Below are positions 8,293 through 16,467 of a DNA stretch of 64,000 bases, in pieces; the first letter of the stretch is position 1, and each line of letters starts with the position of its first letter. Position numbers and translations under genes: made by a program. The DNA is taken from positions 310,001 to 374,000 of the forward strand of contig NZ_FRCM01000004.1 of assembly GCF_900142915.1 (NCBI RefSeq), given 5' to 3'. Source of the DNA: Mucilaginibacter sp. OK098 (lineage in GTDB: Bacteria; Bacteroidota; Bacteroidia; Sphingobacteriales; Sphingobacteriaceae). The notes under the pieces were generated by a model. The model did not search any database and had not been told where the DNA came from. It saw nothing but the letters and a program-made list of their open reading frames with translations.

Positions 8293-8986
8293 AATTACCT
8301 CCTTCACTTTTTAACCTTGCTCGTTTCCAGTTTCTTGTCCAGTGTTGATCAGTTTTAACGTGTCCCTTTCTTACATATTTAAAAACGTTATTGGAGAATT
8401 CGGTTACACTATAATTATCCGCGTTACGGGTTACAAGCCCTTCGATAGTCGTAATCTTGGCATCATAGGCATCAAATGGCTCAAATGTCCCTCTACCATC
8501 TACTAAAGCCAATATTTCATTTTCAAATACTGTCTTATTTGTAGGAGTTTTCGAAACTATTATTTCCGGCACTACCGGAAGCCCAAGCATGTTTGCATAA
8601 AACCTTGTTTCCTCCCAGCTCAACCATTGATCATGTTCTCTTATCCCAAATACGTAAAAATGATGTTCCAGATTTTGGTATTCTATAGAATGAATGGCAT
8701 AGAGATTTTCAAGGAAAATCTCTAATGACCCTAAATCATTTTTAACAATCTGCCAGAATCGCCGGATACTTTCCGTCCATGCGGAGGTTGTTGGAGTTGC
8801 GTGCGAACGTGCAAAAACTCCATATTTAGACAGGCAATTGTTTTCGCCATCAAGTTTTTCGGTATGTATTATATTGGGAATATTTTGTAATTGTTCCCAG
8901 TAGTCGTGTTTTATCCTGTCATCACTGGTTGTTCCGGGCGAGAACGGATAATGATAGGTACGACCATATTTTTGTGAAATAGCCAT
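8279..8986 (-). CDS. RNA ligase family protein
   Basis: A 235-residue ATP-dependent nucleotidyltransferase of the RNA ligase superfamily. Motif I is TEKLDGEN with the adenylated lysine K44 (KLDG 44-47); a motif III-like HFYVFGIRE, motif IV IEGLVTRN and motif V VFKYVRKG follow. It is shorter than T4 Rnl2 and appears to be the catalytic core without a long C-terminal domain. It is the first gene of a two-gene operon with HD-Pnk, so the pair can heal and seal broken RNA (for example cleaved tRNA). A TATATTTG promoter box is at 9109-9116. Confidence 0.85.
   Translation of the reverse strand: MAISQKYGRTYHYPFSPGTTSDDRIKHDYWEQLQNIPNIIHTEKLDGENNCLSKYGVFARSHATPTTSAWTESIRRFWQIVKNDLGSLEIFLENLYAIHSIEYQNLEHHFYVFGIREHDQWLSWEETRFYANMLGLPVVPEIIVSKTPTNKTVFENEILALVDGRGTFEPFDAYDAKITTIEGLVTRNADNYSVTEFSNNVFKYVRKGHVKTDQHWTRNWKRARLKSEGGNYVDY
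8297..8304 (-). promoter_or_regulatory. Consensus Shine-Dalgarno for HD-Pnk
   Basis: AAGGAGGT on the minus strand, 4 nt before ATG at 8292. Near-perfect anti-SD pairing is unusual in Bacteroidota and decides the start. It lies inside the end of the ligase gene, supporting translational coupling. Confidence 0.8.
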
Positions 8987-9108
8987 GTTGTAAAAATTAA
9001 AATAAAAGTAATAATAACCTATTTCCTCCCGGGGATGGGAAGATCATTAAACATTAATATGCTAATGAAATTACATGGCTCAAGGCTTTACAATTGTTAA
9101 GAATGCCG

Positions 9109-9116
9109 CAAATATA
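9109..9116 (-). promoter_or_regulatory. -7 promoter box for the RNA ligase/HD-Pnk operon
   Basis: TATATTTG on the minus strand matches the Bacteroidota TAnnTTTG box. A TTTG about 23 bp upstream could be the -33 element. Predicts a leader of roughly 115-120 nt before the ligase ATG. Confidence 0.5.
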
Positions 9117-9159
9117 GAAAAACGCATTTACATTTAACCCAAATAAATAATGCAGGTCT

Positions 9160-10299
9160 TCACTGCGCTTCCACCCTACTTATCTCTGTTTCTCTCCTCC
9201 TAATATTAGCTTCTATCTTATCAATCTTCCGGTTAAGCGCTTCAATCTTCGCAATCCTGCTGCCAGTTGACTGGTTCTTCCGGACTTGTCCTATTGATCT
9301 TTTATTGATGATCTTACTTACAGGCTGATGCATTATAAGTTCATTGATCAGATCCTGCACAGTTTTATAATCCGCCTTCTCAACAAGGTAAGCCTGCCCA
9401 ATTCCCTTATCATCCCAGGTATTACTGCCATCTGCGGCAACAACGATCTTTCCTTTATGCAGATCATAAAATAGGTTGTATCCTCTTATAGCTACTAATA
9501 CAGCAGTTTCATCCCAGCTGCATCGCCCCAATGAATCTTCTGCAGCCATTGGGATTGAGATCCGGAACGCATCTTTTACCGGGGAGTTTTGAATAGTTGA
9601 GTTATGGATCAATGGCAAGCCTGCTTTAATTTTCACACCTATTTCAAACCCGCTGAATATTACAGGCGTGTCCCAGTTTTCATATACATTTTTTGATGAT
9701 GGTGCGTCCTTCATCACATTAAATTCAGACCCCGATGGAAATCTACCGGCCATACATACCAATTGCTTCACCTTCTTTTTAACAAGTTCCTTCCCGGTAA
9801 GTGATGAATATTCATCGGCCCCGGTATTCAGCAAATTAGAAAGATTGGTTAAAAAGCCTACGGTAATAATGGTTACGCTATGATCGGGTTGCGATGCTAA
9901 GATCTTGCGGTAAAGTTTCACCGCATCAGCTGCTTCAGTGTTTGTTTTTATTTTGTGGGGATATTTTGCCAGCAGGGTATCTGTCCAGTGCTGCCAGTCG
10001 CGCAGATTTAAGGCAGTTCCCTTGGGCACCCCAACCGGGATCCAGGGCTTGTTAAAATAAGTATTAAACACATTTAAAACGCCGGCAACGCCTTCATAAT
10101 TTGTACTGGCCATCGTGGCCAGTATTTTCGCTTCGCCTTTATCAGCCAGTGTATGTAAAATAGTGATAGCGCCAACATCGTCATAATCAGGCCCCATATC
10201 ACTATCAAAAATTACAGGAACAGGTTTAACCCTGTTTTGAGCCATGGCACCTATTGCACAGCAAAAAAGAAAAAAGAAAATTATGCTTTTGGCGGTCAT
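9160..10299 (-). CDS. Secreted inosine/uridine-preferring nucleoside hydrolase family protein
   Basis: A 379-residue protein with a signal peptide (1-20, ending AMA-Q). The nucleoside hydrolase calcium-binding motif is DSDMGPDYDD at 32-41, and downstream VTIITVGFLTNLSNLL matches the family's TxGPLTNLA element. The enzyme splits the N-glycosidic bond of nucleosides, here in the periplasm, as a salvage step. The last 40 residues form a charged helix (AKIEALNRKIDKIEANI) likely to be a short coiled coil, not a usual part of the family. Transcribed alone; divergent from an ABC exporter. Confidence 0.85.
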   Translation of the reverse strand: MTAKSIIFFFLFCCAIGAMAQNRVKPVPVIFDSDMGPDYDDVGAITILHTLADKGEAKILATMASTNYEGVAGVLNVFNTYFNKPWIPVGVPKGTALNLRDWQHWTDTLLAKYPHKIKTNTEAADAVKLYRKILASQPDHSVTIITVGFLTNLSNLLNTGADEYSSLTGKELVKKKVKQLVCMAGRFPSGSEFNVMKDAPSSKNVYENWDTPVIFSGFEIGVKIKAGLPLIHNSTIQNSPVKDAFRISIPMAAEDSLGRCSWDETAVLVAIRGYNLFYDLHKGKIVVAADGSNTWDDKGIGQAYLVEKADYKTVQDLINELIMHQPVSKIINKRSIGQVRKNQSTGSRIAKIEALNRKIDKIEANIRRRETEISRVEAQ

Positions 10300-10304
10300 A
10301 GTTA

Positions 10305-10347
10305 ATTGGGTTGGATTAAGTTAGACTGAGTTGATTAGGTTACGTAT
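10305..10347. repeat. Single family D array (GTTGATT units)
   Basis: Units GTTAATT, GTTGGATT, GTTAGACT, GTTGATT spaced 9-10 bp apart, upstream of the nucleoside hydrolase and of the divergent ABC gene. No clear inverted partner. Confidence 0.55.
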
Positions 10348-10457
10348 CTCCAACTCTATAACTATCAATAAAATTAGGCATTTAGTTTTACACATGTAAC
10401 ATTTTTGGTAATTCGGTATCTTAAACAAAAATCTATAAACTAAAGCACCTATTCTTT

Positions 10458-11366
10458 ATGTTAAGCATCCGCAATATTGTTAAGCAATACGCTGGTCACC
10501 GCGCTTTGAGCGATGTAAGCCTCGAAGTTAAAAGCGGGCAGATCTTTGGCCTTTTGGGGCCGAACGGCGCCGGCAAAACTTCGCTTATCCGCATCATCAA
10601 CCAAATTACCGCGCCAGATAGCGGCGAAGTTTATTTTAATGGTGAAAAACTCAATCAATCGCATATCGACCGGATTGGATACCTCCCCGAAGAACGCGGC
10701 CTTTATAAAAAGATGGAGATCGGGGAACAAATGATCTACCTGGCCCGGTTAAAAGGGTTAACCCGCGATGAAGCTGTTAAGCGATTAAAGATCTGGTTTG
10801 AAAAACTGGGCATGGAAACGTGGTGGAAGATGAAGATAGAAGAGCTTTCAAAAGGGATGCAGCAAAAGGCGCAGTTTGTGGCTACTGTATTGCACGAGCC
10901 CGAGCTGATTATTTTAGATGAGCCCTTTAGCGGGTTCGACCCGGTAAATGCCGAAGTAATAAAGGATGAGATCCTGGAGCTTAACCGTAAAGGCGCTACC
11001 ATTTTATTTTCAACCCACCGGATGGAATCGGTAGAGGAATTGTGTGATTCAATTGCGCTGATTCATAAATCGCATAAAATATTAGATGGCACAGTTAAAA
11101 GCATCCGCAACTCCTACCGCAATGCAACTTATATAATTGAATACAATGGCGGGCAGCTAAATTTTGACGGCTCACAACCTTTTGAAGTAATTGAAGAGAA
11201 AACAGGTGGTGACAATGAGCATACTATTAAAATAAAGCTTAATGGCGCTAATAACTCAAACGATGTGCTGCAATACCTGATCCCTAAAACACGCATCAAT
11301 ATGCTGCAGGAAGTAGTACCCAGCATGAACGAAATTTTTATTGAACAAGTAAATTTAATCCGCTAA
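10458..11366 (+). CDS. natA: ABC transporter ATP-binding protein (NatA-like)
   Basis: A 302-residue ABC ATPase with Walker A GPNGAGKT (34-41), signature LSKGMQQKAQF, Walker B LIILDEPFSGFD and a C-terminal extension of about 80 residues typical of ABC-2 exporters. It energises the permease encoded 3 bp downstream. The pair matches the NatAB type (sodium or drug efflux) but substrate specificity cannot be read from sequence; the gene symbol is therefore tentative. Confidence 0.85.
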   Translation: MLSIRNIVKQYAGHRALSDVSLEVKSGQIFGLLGPNGAGKTSLIRIINQITAPDSGEVYFNGEKLNQSHIDRIGYLPEERGLYKKMEIGEQMIYLARLKGLTRDEAVKRLKIWFEKLGMETWWKMKIEELSKGMQQKAQFVATVLHEPELIILDEPFSGFDPVNAEVIKDEILELNRKGATILFSTHRMESVEELCDSIALIHKSHKILDGTVKSIRNSYRNATYIIEYNGGQLNFDGSQPFEVIEEKTGGDNEHTIKIKLNGANNSNDVLQYLIPKTRINMLQEVVPSMNEIFIEQVNLIR

Positions 11367-11369
11367 GCC

Positions 11370-12620
11370 ATGAACAAAGTTTTACTCATTATACAACGCG
11401 AATACTTTACCCGGGTAAGGAAAAAATCATTTATCATAATGATCTTCGTGGTGCCGCTTTTAATTTTAGCCATGGGCGGCGTAATAGCTTTAGTTGCTAA
11501 AGACAGTACCGAATTGAGCAATAAACAGGTTGTTAAAGTAATTGACGAAAGCGGTTTGTTTGCCGGAAAATTCAAGGATCAGAAAAATCTGAAATTTGAA
11601 ACCACCAGGCAATCATTGGCTGAAGTGAAAGCCGAGGCAAAAAAGGATGAAAACCTGTCGGCTCTGCTAATCCCGGCAGATTATACTAAAACAGATGCAG
11701 TTAAGATCTTATCAAAAAAGAAACCCGGCATCACACTTATTGAAAAAACAGAAAAGGAAATGAACGAGATCGCCATGAACAACGGTATGATTAAAAACCA
11801 TATCGACACGGCTTTACTTCACTCAATTAAAAGTGACATATCCCTTAATGCAATTGAAATTACCGAAACAGGGGATAATAAAACTGATTTGGGTGCAAAT
11901 ATTGGCGTGGGCATTGCATGCGCTATTTTAATTTACTTAGCACTGTTTATTTATGGCGCACAGGTAATGCGTGGGGTTATTGAAGAAAAAACCAGCCGGA
12001 TTATTGAAGTGATCATTTCTTCAGTTAAGCCATTTCAGTTAATGCTGGGTAAAATAATTGGCGTAGGCCTGGTAGGTTTAACGCAGTTTAGCGCCTGGAT
12101 TATCTTATCAATTATATCAACCAAAATTTTAGGGCATTCGCTATCATCCTCACCAAACGGAATGATGGGTGCGTTGTCCGTTTTGCAAACCATTCCATTT
12201 GGTAAGGTCTTAGGTTGCTTTATATTTTATTTTCTTGCGGGTTACTTGCTTTACAGTGCCTTGTTTGCGGCAGTAGGTTCAGCGGTTGATAGTGAAACTG
12301 AAACACAGCAGTTTATGTTTCCTATAACCATGCCTTTGTTATTTACTTATTTATTGTCTGTAAGTATTTTATTCAGGGCACCGGATAGTCCATTGGCTGT
12401 GTGGCTTTCTATAATCCCTTTTACCTCGCCGGTAGCAATGATGCTGCGTATGCCATTTGGCGTTCCTGATTGGCAGCTATACCTATCTATGGCATTATTA
12501 ATAATTGGCTTTTTATTTACCACTTATGTAGCTGCAAGGATCTATCGCGTTGGTATTTTAATGTACGGCAAAAAGGCGAGCTATAAGGAACTGGTAAAAT
12601 GGTTCTTCTACAAAGAATAG
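11370..12620 (+). CDS. natB: ABC-2 type exporter permease (NatB-like)
   Basis: A 416-residue inner membrane permease. One membrane segment lies near residues 20-42, then an extracytoplasmic domain of about 130 residues, then five or six segments from about 175 to 395. The stretch GVIEEKTSRIIEVIISSVKPFQLMLGK is the conserved ABC-2 coupling region. Three base pairs separate it from the ATPase gene, so the two form one operon. Substrate is unknown. Confidence 0.85.
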   Translation: MNKVLLIIQREYFTRVRKKSFIIMIFVVPLLILAMGGVIALVAKDSTELSNKQVVKVIDESGLFAGKFKDQKNLKFETTRQSLAEVKAEAKKDENLSALLIPADYTKTDAVKILSKKKPGITLIEKTEKEMNEIAMNNGMIKNHIDTALLHSIKSDISLNAIEITETGDNKTDLGANIGVGIACAILIYLALFIYGAQVMRGVIEEKTSRIIEVIISSVKPFQLMLGKIIGVGLVGLTQFSAWIILSIISTKILGHSLSSSPNGMMGALSVLQTIPFGKVLGCFIFYFLAGYLLYSALFAAVGSAVDSETETQQFMFPITMPLLFTYLLSVSILFRAPDSPLAVWLSIIPFTSPVAMMLRMPFGVPDWQLYLSMALLIIGFLFTTYVAARIYRVGILMYGKKASYKELVKWFFYKE

Positions 12621-12660
12621 TTTGGATTTCGGAATCAAAATTTTAAATGGATTGATTATA

Positions 12661-12694
12661 AAATCCCTTAAATGCTAAACAATTTAAGGGATTT
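12661..12694 (+). terminator. Terminator between natB and ppx
   Basis: AAATCCCTTAAAT (12661-12673) pairs with ATTTAAGGGATTT (12682-12694) and is followed by TTTATTTT. The stem is perfect over 13 bp. Confidence 0.85.
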
Positions 12695-12708
12695 TTTATT
12701 TTAGATGC

Positions 12709-13635
12709 ATGAATAAACCCGTAGCCGTAATGGACCTTGGCACAAACACCTTTCACCTGTTGATAGTTGAAGGTAACAGTGCTGAATATACCGAAATAAT
12801 TCATGAACAGGATCCTGTTAAGCTTGGTGAAGGCGGTATAAACAAAGGTTTTATCCAGCCTGCAGCGTTTAAACGTGGCATTAAAAGTATGCAGCGCTAT
12901 CACCAGCTTATTTTAGCCAATAATGTTCAGCAGGTTAGGGCGATTGCAACTTCGGCCTTGCGAAATGCCGCTAACGGGCAGGATTTTATTAACCAGGTAA
13001 AAGCTCAAACAGGCATAGCTATTGAAATTATTGATGGCGATGCCGAAGCGGCATACATTTATAAAGGGGTTAAAGCATCGGGAAGCTTATCCGGCTATAA
13101 CAGCCTGGTAGCAGATATAGGCGGAGGAAGTGTAGAGTTTATTATTTGCGATAACAAGCAGGTAAAATGGAAACAGAGCTTTGAGATAGGCGCAGCACGG
13201 CTGATGGATAATTTCCACCGAACCGATCCAATCCCTCCTGAATCAATTACCGCACTTAACTTTTACTTGCAGGATAGTTTAAAAGATCTTTTTGCCGCTG
13301 CCTCAAGTTATCCCATTGCAAACATCATTGGCTCATCAGGTGTATTTGAAAGTTACGCCGGGCTTATTGAATCAGGCAAAGGCCATTCATTCGACCTAAA
13401 AAAAACAAAACATTATGATTTTGAGAAGGATGAATTGTTGGCTTTAATTGAAAGCATTATCCTTTCATCTCACCAGCAGCGTTTGGCAAATAAAGGCATT
13501 ATCCCGGTTAGGGTTGATATGATCGTAACCGCATCCATACTAACCCGGTTCATTATAAATAAATTGGGAATTGATAAGGTTGTGATGTCAACAAATTCGT
13601 TGAAAGAAGGAGTGCTGGCCGAGATGATGGGTTAA
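12709..13635 (+). CDS. ppx: Ppx/GppA-type exopolyphosphatase
   Basis: A 308-residue ASKHA-fold phosphatase. Phosphate-binding loops are DLGTNTFHL near the N-terminus and ADIGGGSVEF in the middle; AIATSALRNAANG is also typical. Members hydrolyse polyphosphate or pppGpp; the short form with only the two N-terminal domains is typical of Bacteroidota. It is monocistronic behind a terminator. Its stop overlaps by 4 bp the 3' end of the convergent small membrane protein gene. Confidence 0.88.
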   Translation: MNKPVAVMDLGTNTFHLLIVEGNSAEYTEIIHEQDPVKLGEGGINKGFIQPAAFKRGIKSMQRYHQLILANNVQQVRAIATSALRNAANGQDFINQVKAQTGIAIEIIDGDAEAAYIYKGVKASGSLSGYNSLVADIGGGSVEFIICDNKQVKWKQSFEIGAARLMDNFHRTDPIPPESITALNFYLQDSLKDLFAAASSYPIANIIGSSGVFESYAGLIESGKGHSFDLKKTKHYDFEKDELLALIESIILSSHQQRLANKGIIPVRVDMIVTASILTRFIINKLGIDKVVMSTNSLKEGVLAEMMG

Positions 13636-13883
13636 CTAAAAACTATCCAGCAACTCGAAAATCCTATCAGCAAAATCACCAAAGCACTCAATAAAAACTC
13701 TTTGCGGTAAACAACAATTGCAAGGAGCAGGCAAGCAATAACGTGAAGTCCTATAGCAATAGCTTGCGATATAATAATAAGTGAATCTTTCGAACTTGTT
13801 TTAAAATAGATGGTATAGGCAACAAGTACAGCCAGGTTTATTGCTACAATAATTATTTTTTCCGGCGATCCGCTTTTTTCCAT
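13632..13883 (-). CDS. Small membrane protein 2 of the Lgt-like/radical SAM operon
   Basis: An 83-residue protein with three predicted membrane segments (IIIVAINLAVLVAYTIYF; IAIGLHVIACLLLAIVVY; LLSALVILLIGFSSCWIVF). The frame is open to 14009, but that region overlaps the neighbour in another frame; the ATG at 13883 leaves a 5-bp gap to the previous gene. It aligns along its length with the preceding small protein, sharing the pattern HVxAC-LLAI and a C-terminal IGxSSC, so the two are a tandem duplication. No known family is recognised. Last gene of the operon. Confidence 0.7.
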   Translation of the reverse strand: MEKSGSPEKIIIVAINLAVLVAYTIYFKTSSKDSLIIISQAIAIGLHVIACLLLAIVVYRKEFLLSALVILLIGFSSCWIVFS

Positions 13884-13888
13884 TTTCA

Positions 13889-14206
13889 CTATTTTAGAAA
13901 CGGCGGTATAGCAACACAGCTTGAAACCCCTATTACTAAGACCAATACAGCGCTTAATACCCACATCCACACTTTTTGACCTTTTTCGGCAATAGCCAAA
14001 ACAATGCAAGCCAATACGTGCACCACTAACAACACTGCATCAGCGAAATATCCCCCAAGGTCCCCTTTAATGAATTTGAGTGCTAATGTGTAAATAATTA
14101 GCGCGAGCATATTATAACCAACAATGTAAAAGTTACTGCTACCCGCGTTCCCCGGATTGCTGCCCGGTGCGGGTGTATTGCCTCCCTTTGATAGTTGTTC
14201 TTCCAT
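13889..14206 (-). CDS. Small membrane protein 1 of the Lgt-like/radical SAM operon
   Basis: A 105-residue protein with a Gly/Pro/Asn/Ser-rich N-terminus (about 1-25) and three predicted membrane segments. It carries the same HVLAC and IGVSSC features as the following gene. Its ATG overlaps the stop of the radical SAM gene as TAATG, a sign of translational coupling. Function is unknown; being membrane-embedded, it could be a partner of the lipid-acting enzymes upstream, or a substrate. A role as small modified peptide seems less likely given the multiple membrane segments. Confidence 0.75.
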   Translation of the reverse strand: MEEQLSKGGNTPAPGSNPGNAGSSNFYIVGYNMLALIIYTLALKFIKGDLGGYFADAVLLVVHVLACIVLAIAEKGQKVWMWVLSAVLVLVIGVSSCVAIPPFLK

Positions 14207-15603
14207 TATACTATAATTTCGTTTCGTAGCTGGTTTAAGTACTCAATTTTATCGTCCCGGTAAAAAATATTCATGGTTTCAAACGGGATGATCTGCAGGT
14301 CCTTATTCACAATATGTACACATGATTTTTTTATTGCTCTTACGTCAAAATTCTGCGCGTCAATAAACTGCATAATTATCACCCTGAAAAGATTATCGTA
14401 ACTTAAATTGGGCGCATCAATATCAGGCAGGCAGCACATGATCGATTTTAAGTGCTCCCCGGCTTTATCAACTGAATTACCGGTGCTGAACATATTAAGC
14501 AGGTGCATTTTCAACTTTTCATCCTGCTCATACACAATCGTATTTTTTGAATTGTCGAGTAGGTCGTCCGGGTTTATCATCCGGGTAAGGGGAAAGACCT
14601 GGCCTCCCAATTTTAAAGCATAACCCATTACCAAAGCATCCGGGTTACAGGGAACAGGGATCAGATCATTCTTGTTAAAAATATCCGTTTGCTCCAATAT
14701 TGCAGAACGCACTTCCGTTAAAGTATAACGATCTGTTGAGGGATTAAAATTATCCAGCCTCCCAGCCTGTTGGGTTGGCTGGAAGGTTACGCCTCTCACG
14801 CATGGCTGTTGCAGGGCATATTCAATAATTTTACCAATTTCATCGGTGTTCAGTCCTTTCTGTAACGTAACAACAAGCGTGGTTGAAAGGTTATATTTAT
14901 TAAGATTTTCCAATGCCTTTCGCCGCACCTCTCTCAGATCCTCGCCACGTAATTGCTCTAAGGCTTCCTTTTTAAAAGAATCAAATTGTAAATAAATTTC
15001 AAAATCGGGCATATAGGTAGCCAGGCGCTGTACAAAAGCTTCGTCCTTGGCTATTCTTATTCCATTGGTATTAAGCATCAAATGCTTAATAGGTTTTGTT
15101 TTGGCAATATCAAGGATCTCAAAAAACTGGGGATGCACAGTGGGCTCTCCCCCGCTAATTTGCACCACATCCGGCTGACCTTCATTTTCAACTATTACAT
15201 CCAGCATCTGCTCTATCTCAACCAGCGTACGGTGCCTGCCATATGTTGGCGATGACATGGCATAACAGGTTGGACAACTTAAATTACACCTATCGGTAAC
15301 TTCAACAACAGTGAGACATGAATGCTGCTCATGGTCCTGGCATAAACCGCAATCATACGGGCAGCCAAAATGGGTTTTAGAATTAAACTTAAGCGGCATT
15401 TCACTGCGTTTTGCATAGTTGCGGCAGTTTTTATAATATTCAATATCGGTAGCTATTAAAACTTTTTCAAAACCGTGATGCCTGCAGTTTTTTAGCATGT
15501 AAACTTTATCATCCTCAAAAACTATCTTGGCATCAACCCTGCGTAAACAGGTTGAACAGATGCTCAGTGTAAAATCATAATATATGTATGGGCGCTCAGG
15601 CAT
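14206..15603 (-). CDS. Radical SAM protein related to tetraether lipid synthases (Tes/MJ0619 type)
   Basis: A 465-residue radical SAM enzyme. The SAM cluster motif is C106-x3-C110-x2-C113, followed by GGEP at 151-154. Before it are an N-terminal C16-x2-C19...C40-x2-H43 site and C81-x3-C85-x2-C88-x7-C96; near the end are C319, C390-C391 and C428, in MQFIDAQNFDVRAIKKSC. This cysteine layout and the FNSKTHFGCPYDCGLC stretch are those of the archaeal Tes family, which joins lipid tails through C-C bonds, and its bacterial relatives. Start overlaps the Lgt-like gene by 8 bp; stop overlaps the next start. Substrate is inferred to be a membrane lipid or lipid anchor. Confidence 0.78.
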   Translation of the reverse strand: MPERPYIYYDFTLSICSTCLRRVDAKIVFEDDKVYMLKNCRHHGFEKVLIATDIEYYKNCRNYAKRSEMPLKFNSKTHFGCPYDCGLCQDHEQHSCLTVVEVTDRCNLSCPTCYAMSSPTYGRHRTLVEIEQMLDVIVENEGQPDVVQISGGEPTVHPQFFEILDIAKTKPIKHLMLNTNGIRIAKDEAFVQRLATYMPDFEIYLQFDSFKKEALEQLRGEDLREVRRKALENLNKYNLSTTLVVTLQKGLNTDEIGKIIEYALQQPCVRGVTFQPTQQAGRLDNFNPSTDRYTLTEVRSAILEQTDIFNKNDLIPVPCNPDALVMGYALKLGGQVFPLTRMINPDDLLDNSKNTIVYEQDEKLKMHLLNMFSTGNSVDKAGEHLKSIMCCLPDIDAPNLSYDNLFRVIIMQFIDAQNFDVRAIKKSCVHIVNKDLQIIPFETMNIFYRDDKIEYLNQLRNEIIV

Positions 15604-16345
15604 AGGGTTTTATCAGTTTTGAAGGATAAACAAATACTTTATAATAATACAAAATCCCGGCAATACAAACCAATTGAATTACAGATAAACCAAAACTAAA
15701 AAAGTAATCAGGTTTAATAAACTCAATCGCAAAACGGAATACGAGGTATGAGGAAAGAAAAATTTTAAACTTGGCGCCATCAGCAAACCTGCGTTTTCTT
15801 TCTGCTGTTCTTAATAAAATCCATAATAGCACCCAAAATACAATCTCATACAAATTAGTAGGATGACGGCGAATCCCGTCGCCAAAATCAATTGCCCAGG
15901 ATAAATTGGATGCAACCCCGTAAGTACCATCTTCCAGTCCGGCTAAAAAACAACCGATGCGGCCAATAATCATAGCCAATATCAATGGATAAACCATCAG
16001 ATCGCCTGATGATACAGTTACCCCTATTTTCTTTTTGGTAAGCTCCACTCCTATTAACCCGCCAAGCATCCCACCCACAATAGTTTTATTACCCATTAAA
16101 TAGGTAAGGTTAAAATTTGGCAACAACACAGGGTTTTCAAATATGCCAACCAAATGAGACCCTACTAATGCGCCTATAGCGGCACCGATAAATATAACCA
16201 GCCTGTTCTCTAAGCTGATCAGGTCTTTATTATGCTTTCTTAAATAAGTATAGTACCTATAACCAACAAAATATGCCAGTGTTTCACAAATAAAATGGAC
16301 AGGCAAAAAGGATTTGCCCAAAGGAATATTGACAGGGAAGTGCAC
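15596..16345 (-). CDS. Lgt paralogue (prolipoprotein diacylglyceryl transferase family)
   Basis: A 249-residue polytopic membrane protein with Lgt hallmarks: GRIGCF (128-133), RRHPTNLYE (159-167) and FRFAIEFIKPD (203-213). Two departures from bona fide Lgt stand out: the catalytic His of the HGGLIG motif is Leu (L94-GGLIG) and the Asn of GRIGNF is Cys. Lgt moves diacylglyceryl from phosphatidylglycerol to lipoprotein cysteines. With the key His missing and a radical SAM gene overlapping it by 8 bp, this is probably a specialised phosphoglycerolipid-binding relative rather than the housekeeping enzyme. First gene of a four-gene operon. Confidence 0.8.
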   Translation of the reverse strand: MHFPVNIPLGKSFLPVHFICETLAYFVGYRYYTYLRKHNKDLISLENRLVIFIGAAIGALVGSHLVGIFENPVLLPNFNLTYLMGNKTIVGGMLGGLIGVELTKKKIGVTVSSGDLMVYPLILAMIIGRIGCFLAGLEDGTYGVASNLSWAIDFGDGIRRHPTNLYEIVFWVLLWILLRTAERKRRFADGAKFKIFLSSYLVFRFAIEFIKPDYFFSFGLSVIQLVCIAGILYYYKVFVYPSKLIKPYA

Positions 16346-16467
16346 TGATTCTTTTTTTTAGAAATATAGCGAGCTTTTATTACAGTTAAAACCTTTGCAT
16401 CATTTTTAAAGGAAAATAAAATTTCGCCCCATCATTTGTATATTGCAGCTTATAACTGACCCATCTC

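Noticed and set aside
13884..14009. Upstream extension of small membrane protein 2
   Set aside because: Overlaps small membrane protein 1 in another frame and lacks membrane-protein character; ATG 13883 fits the operon spacing.
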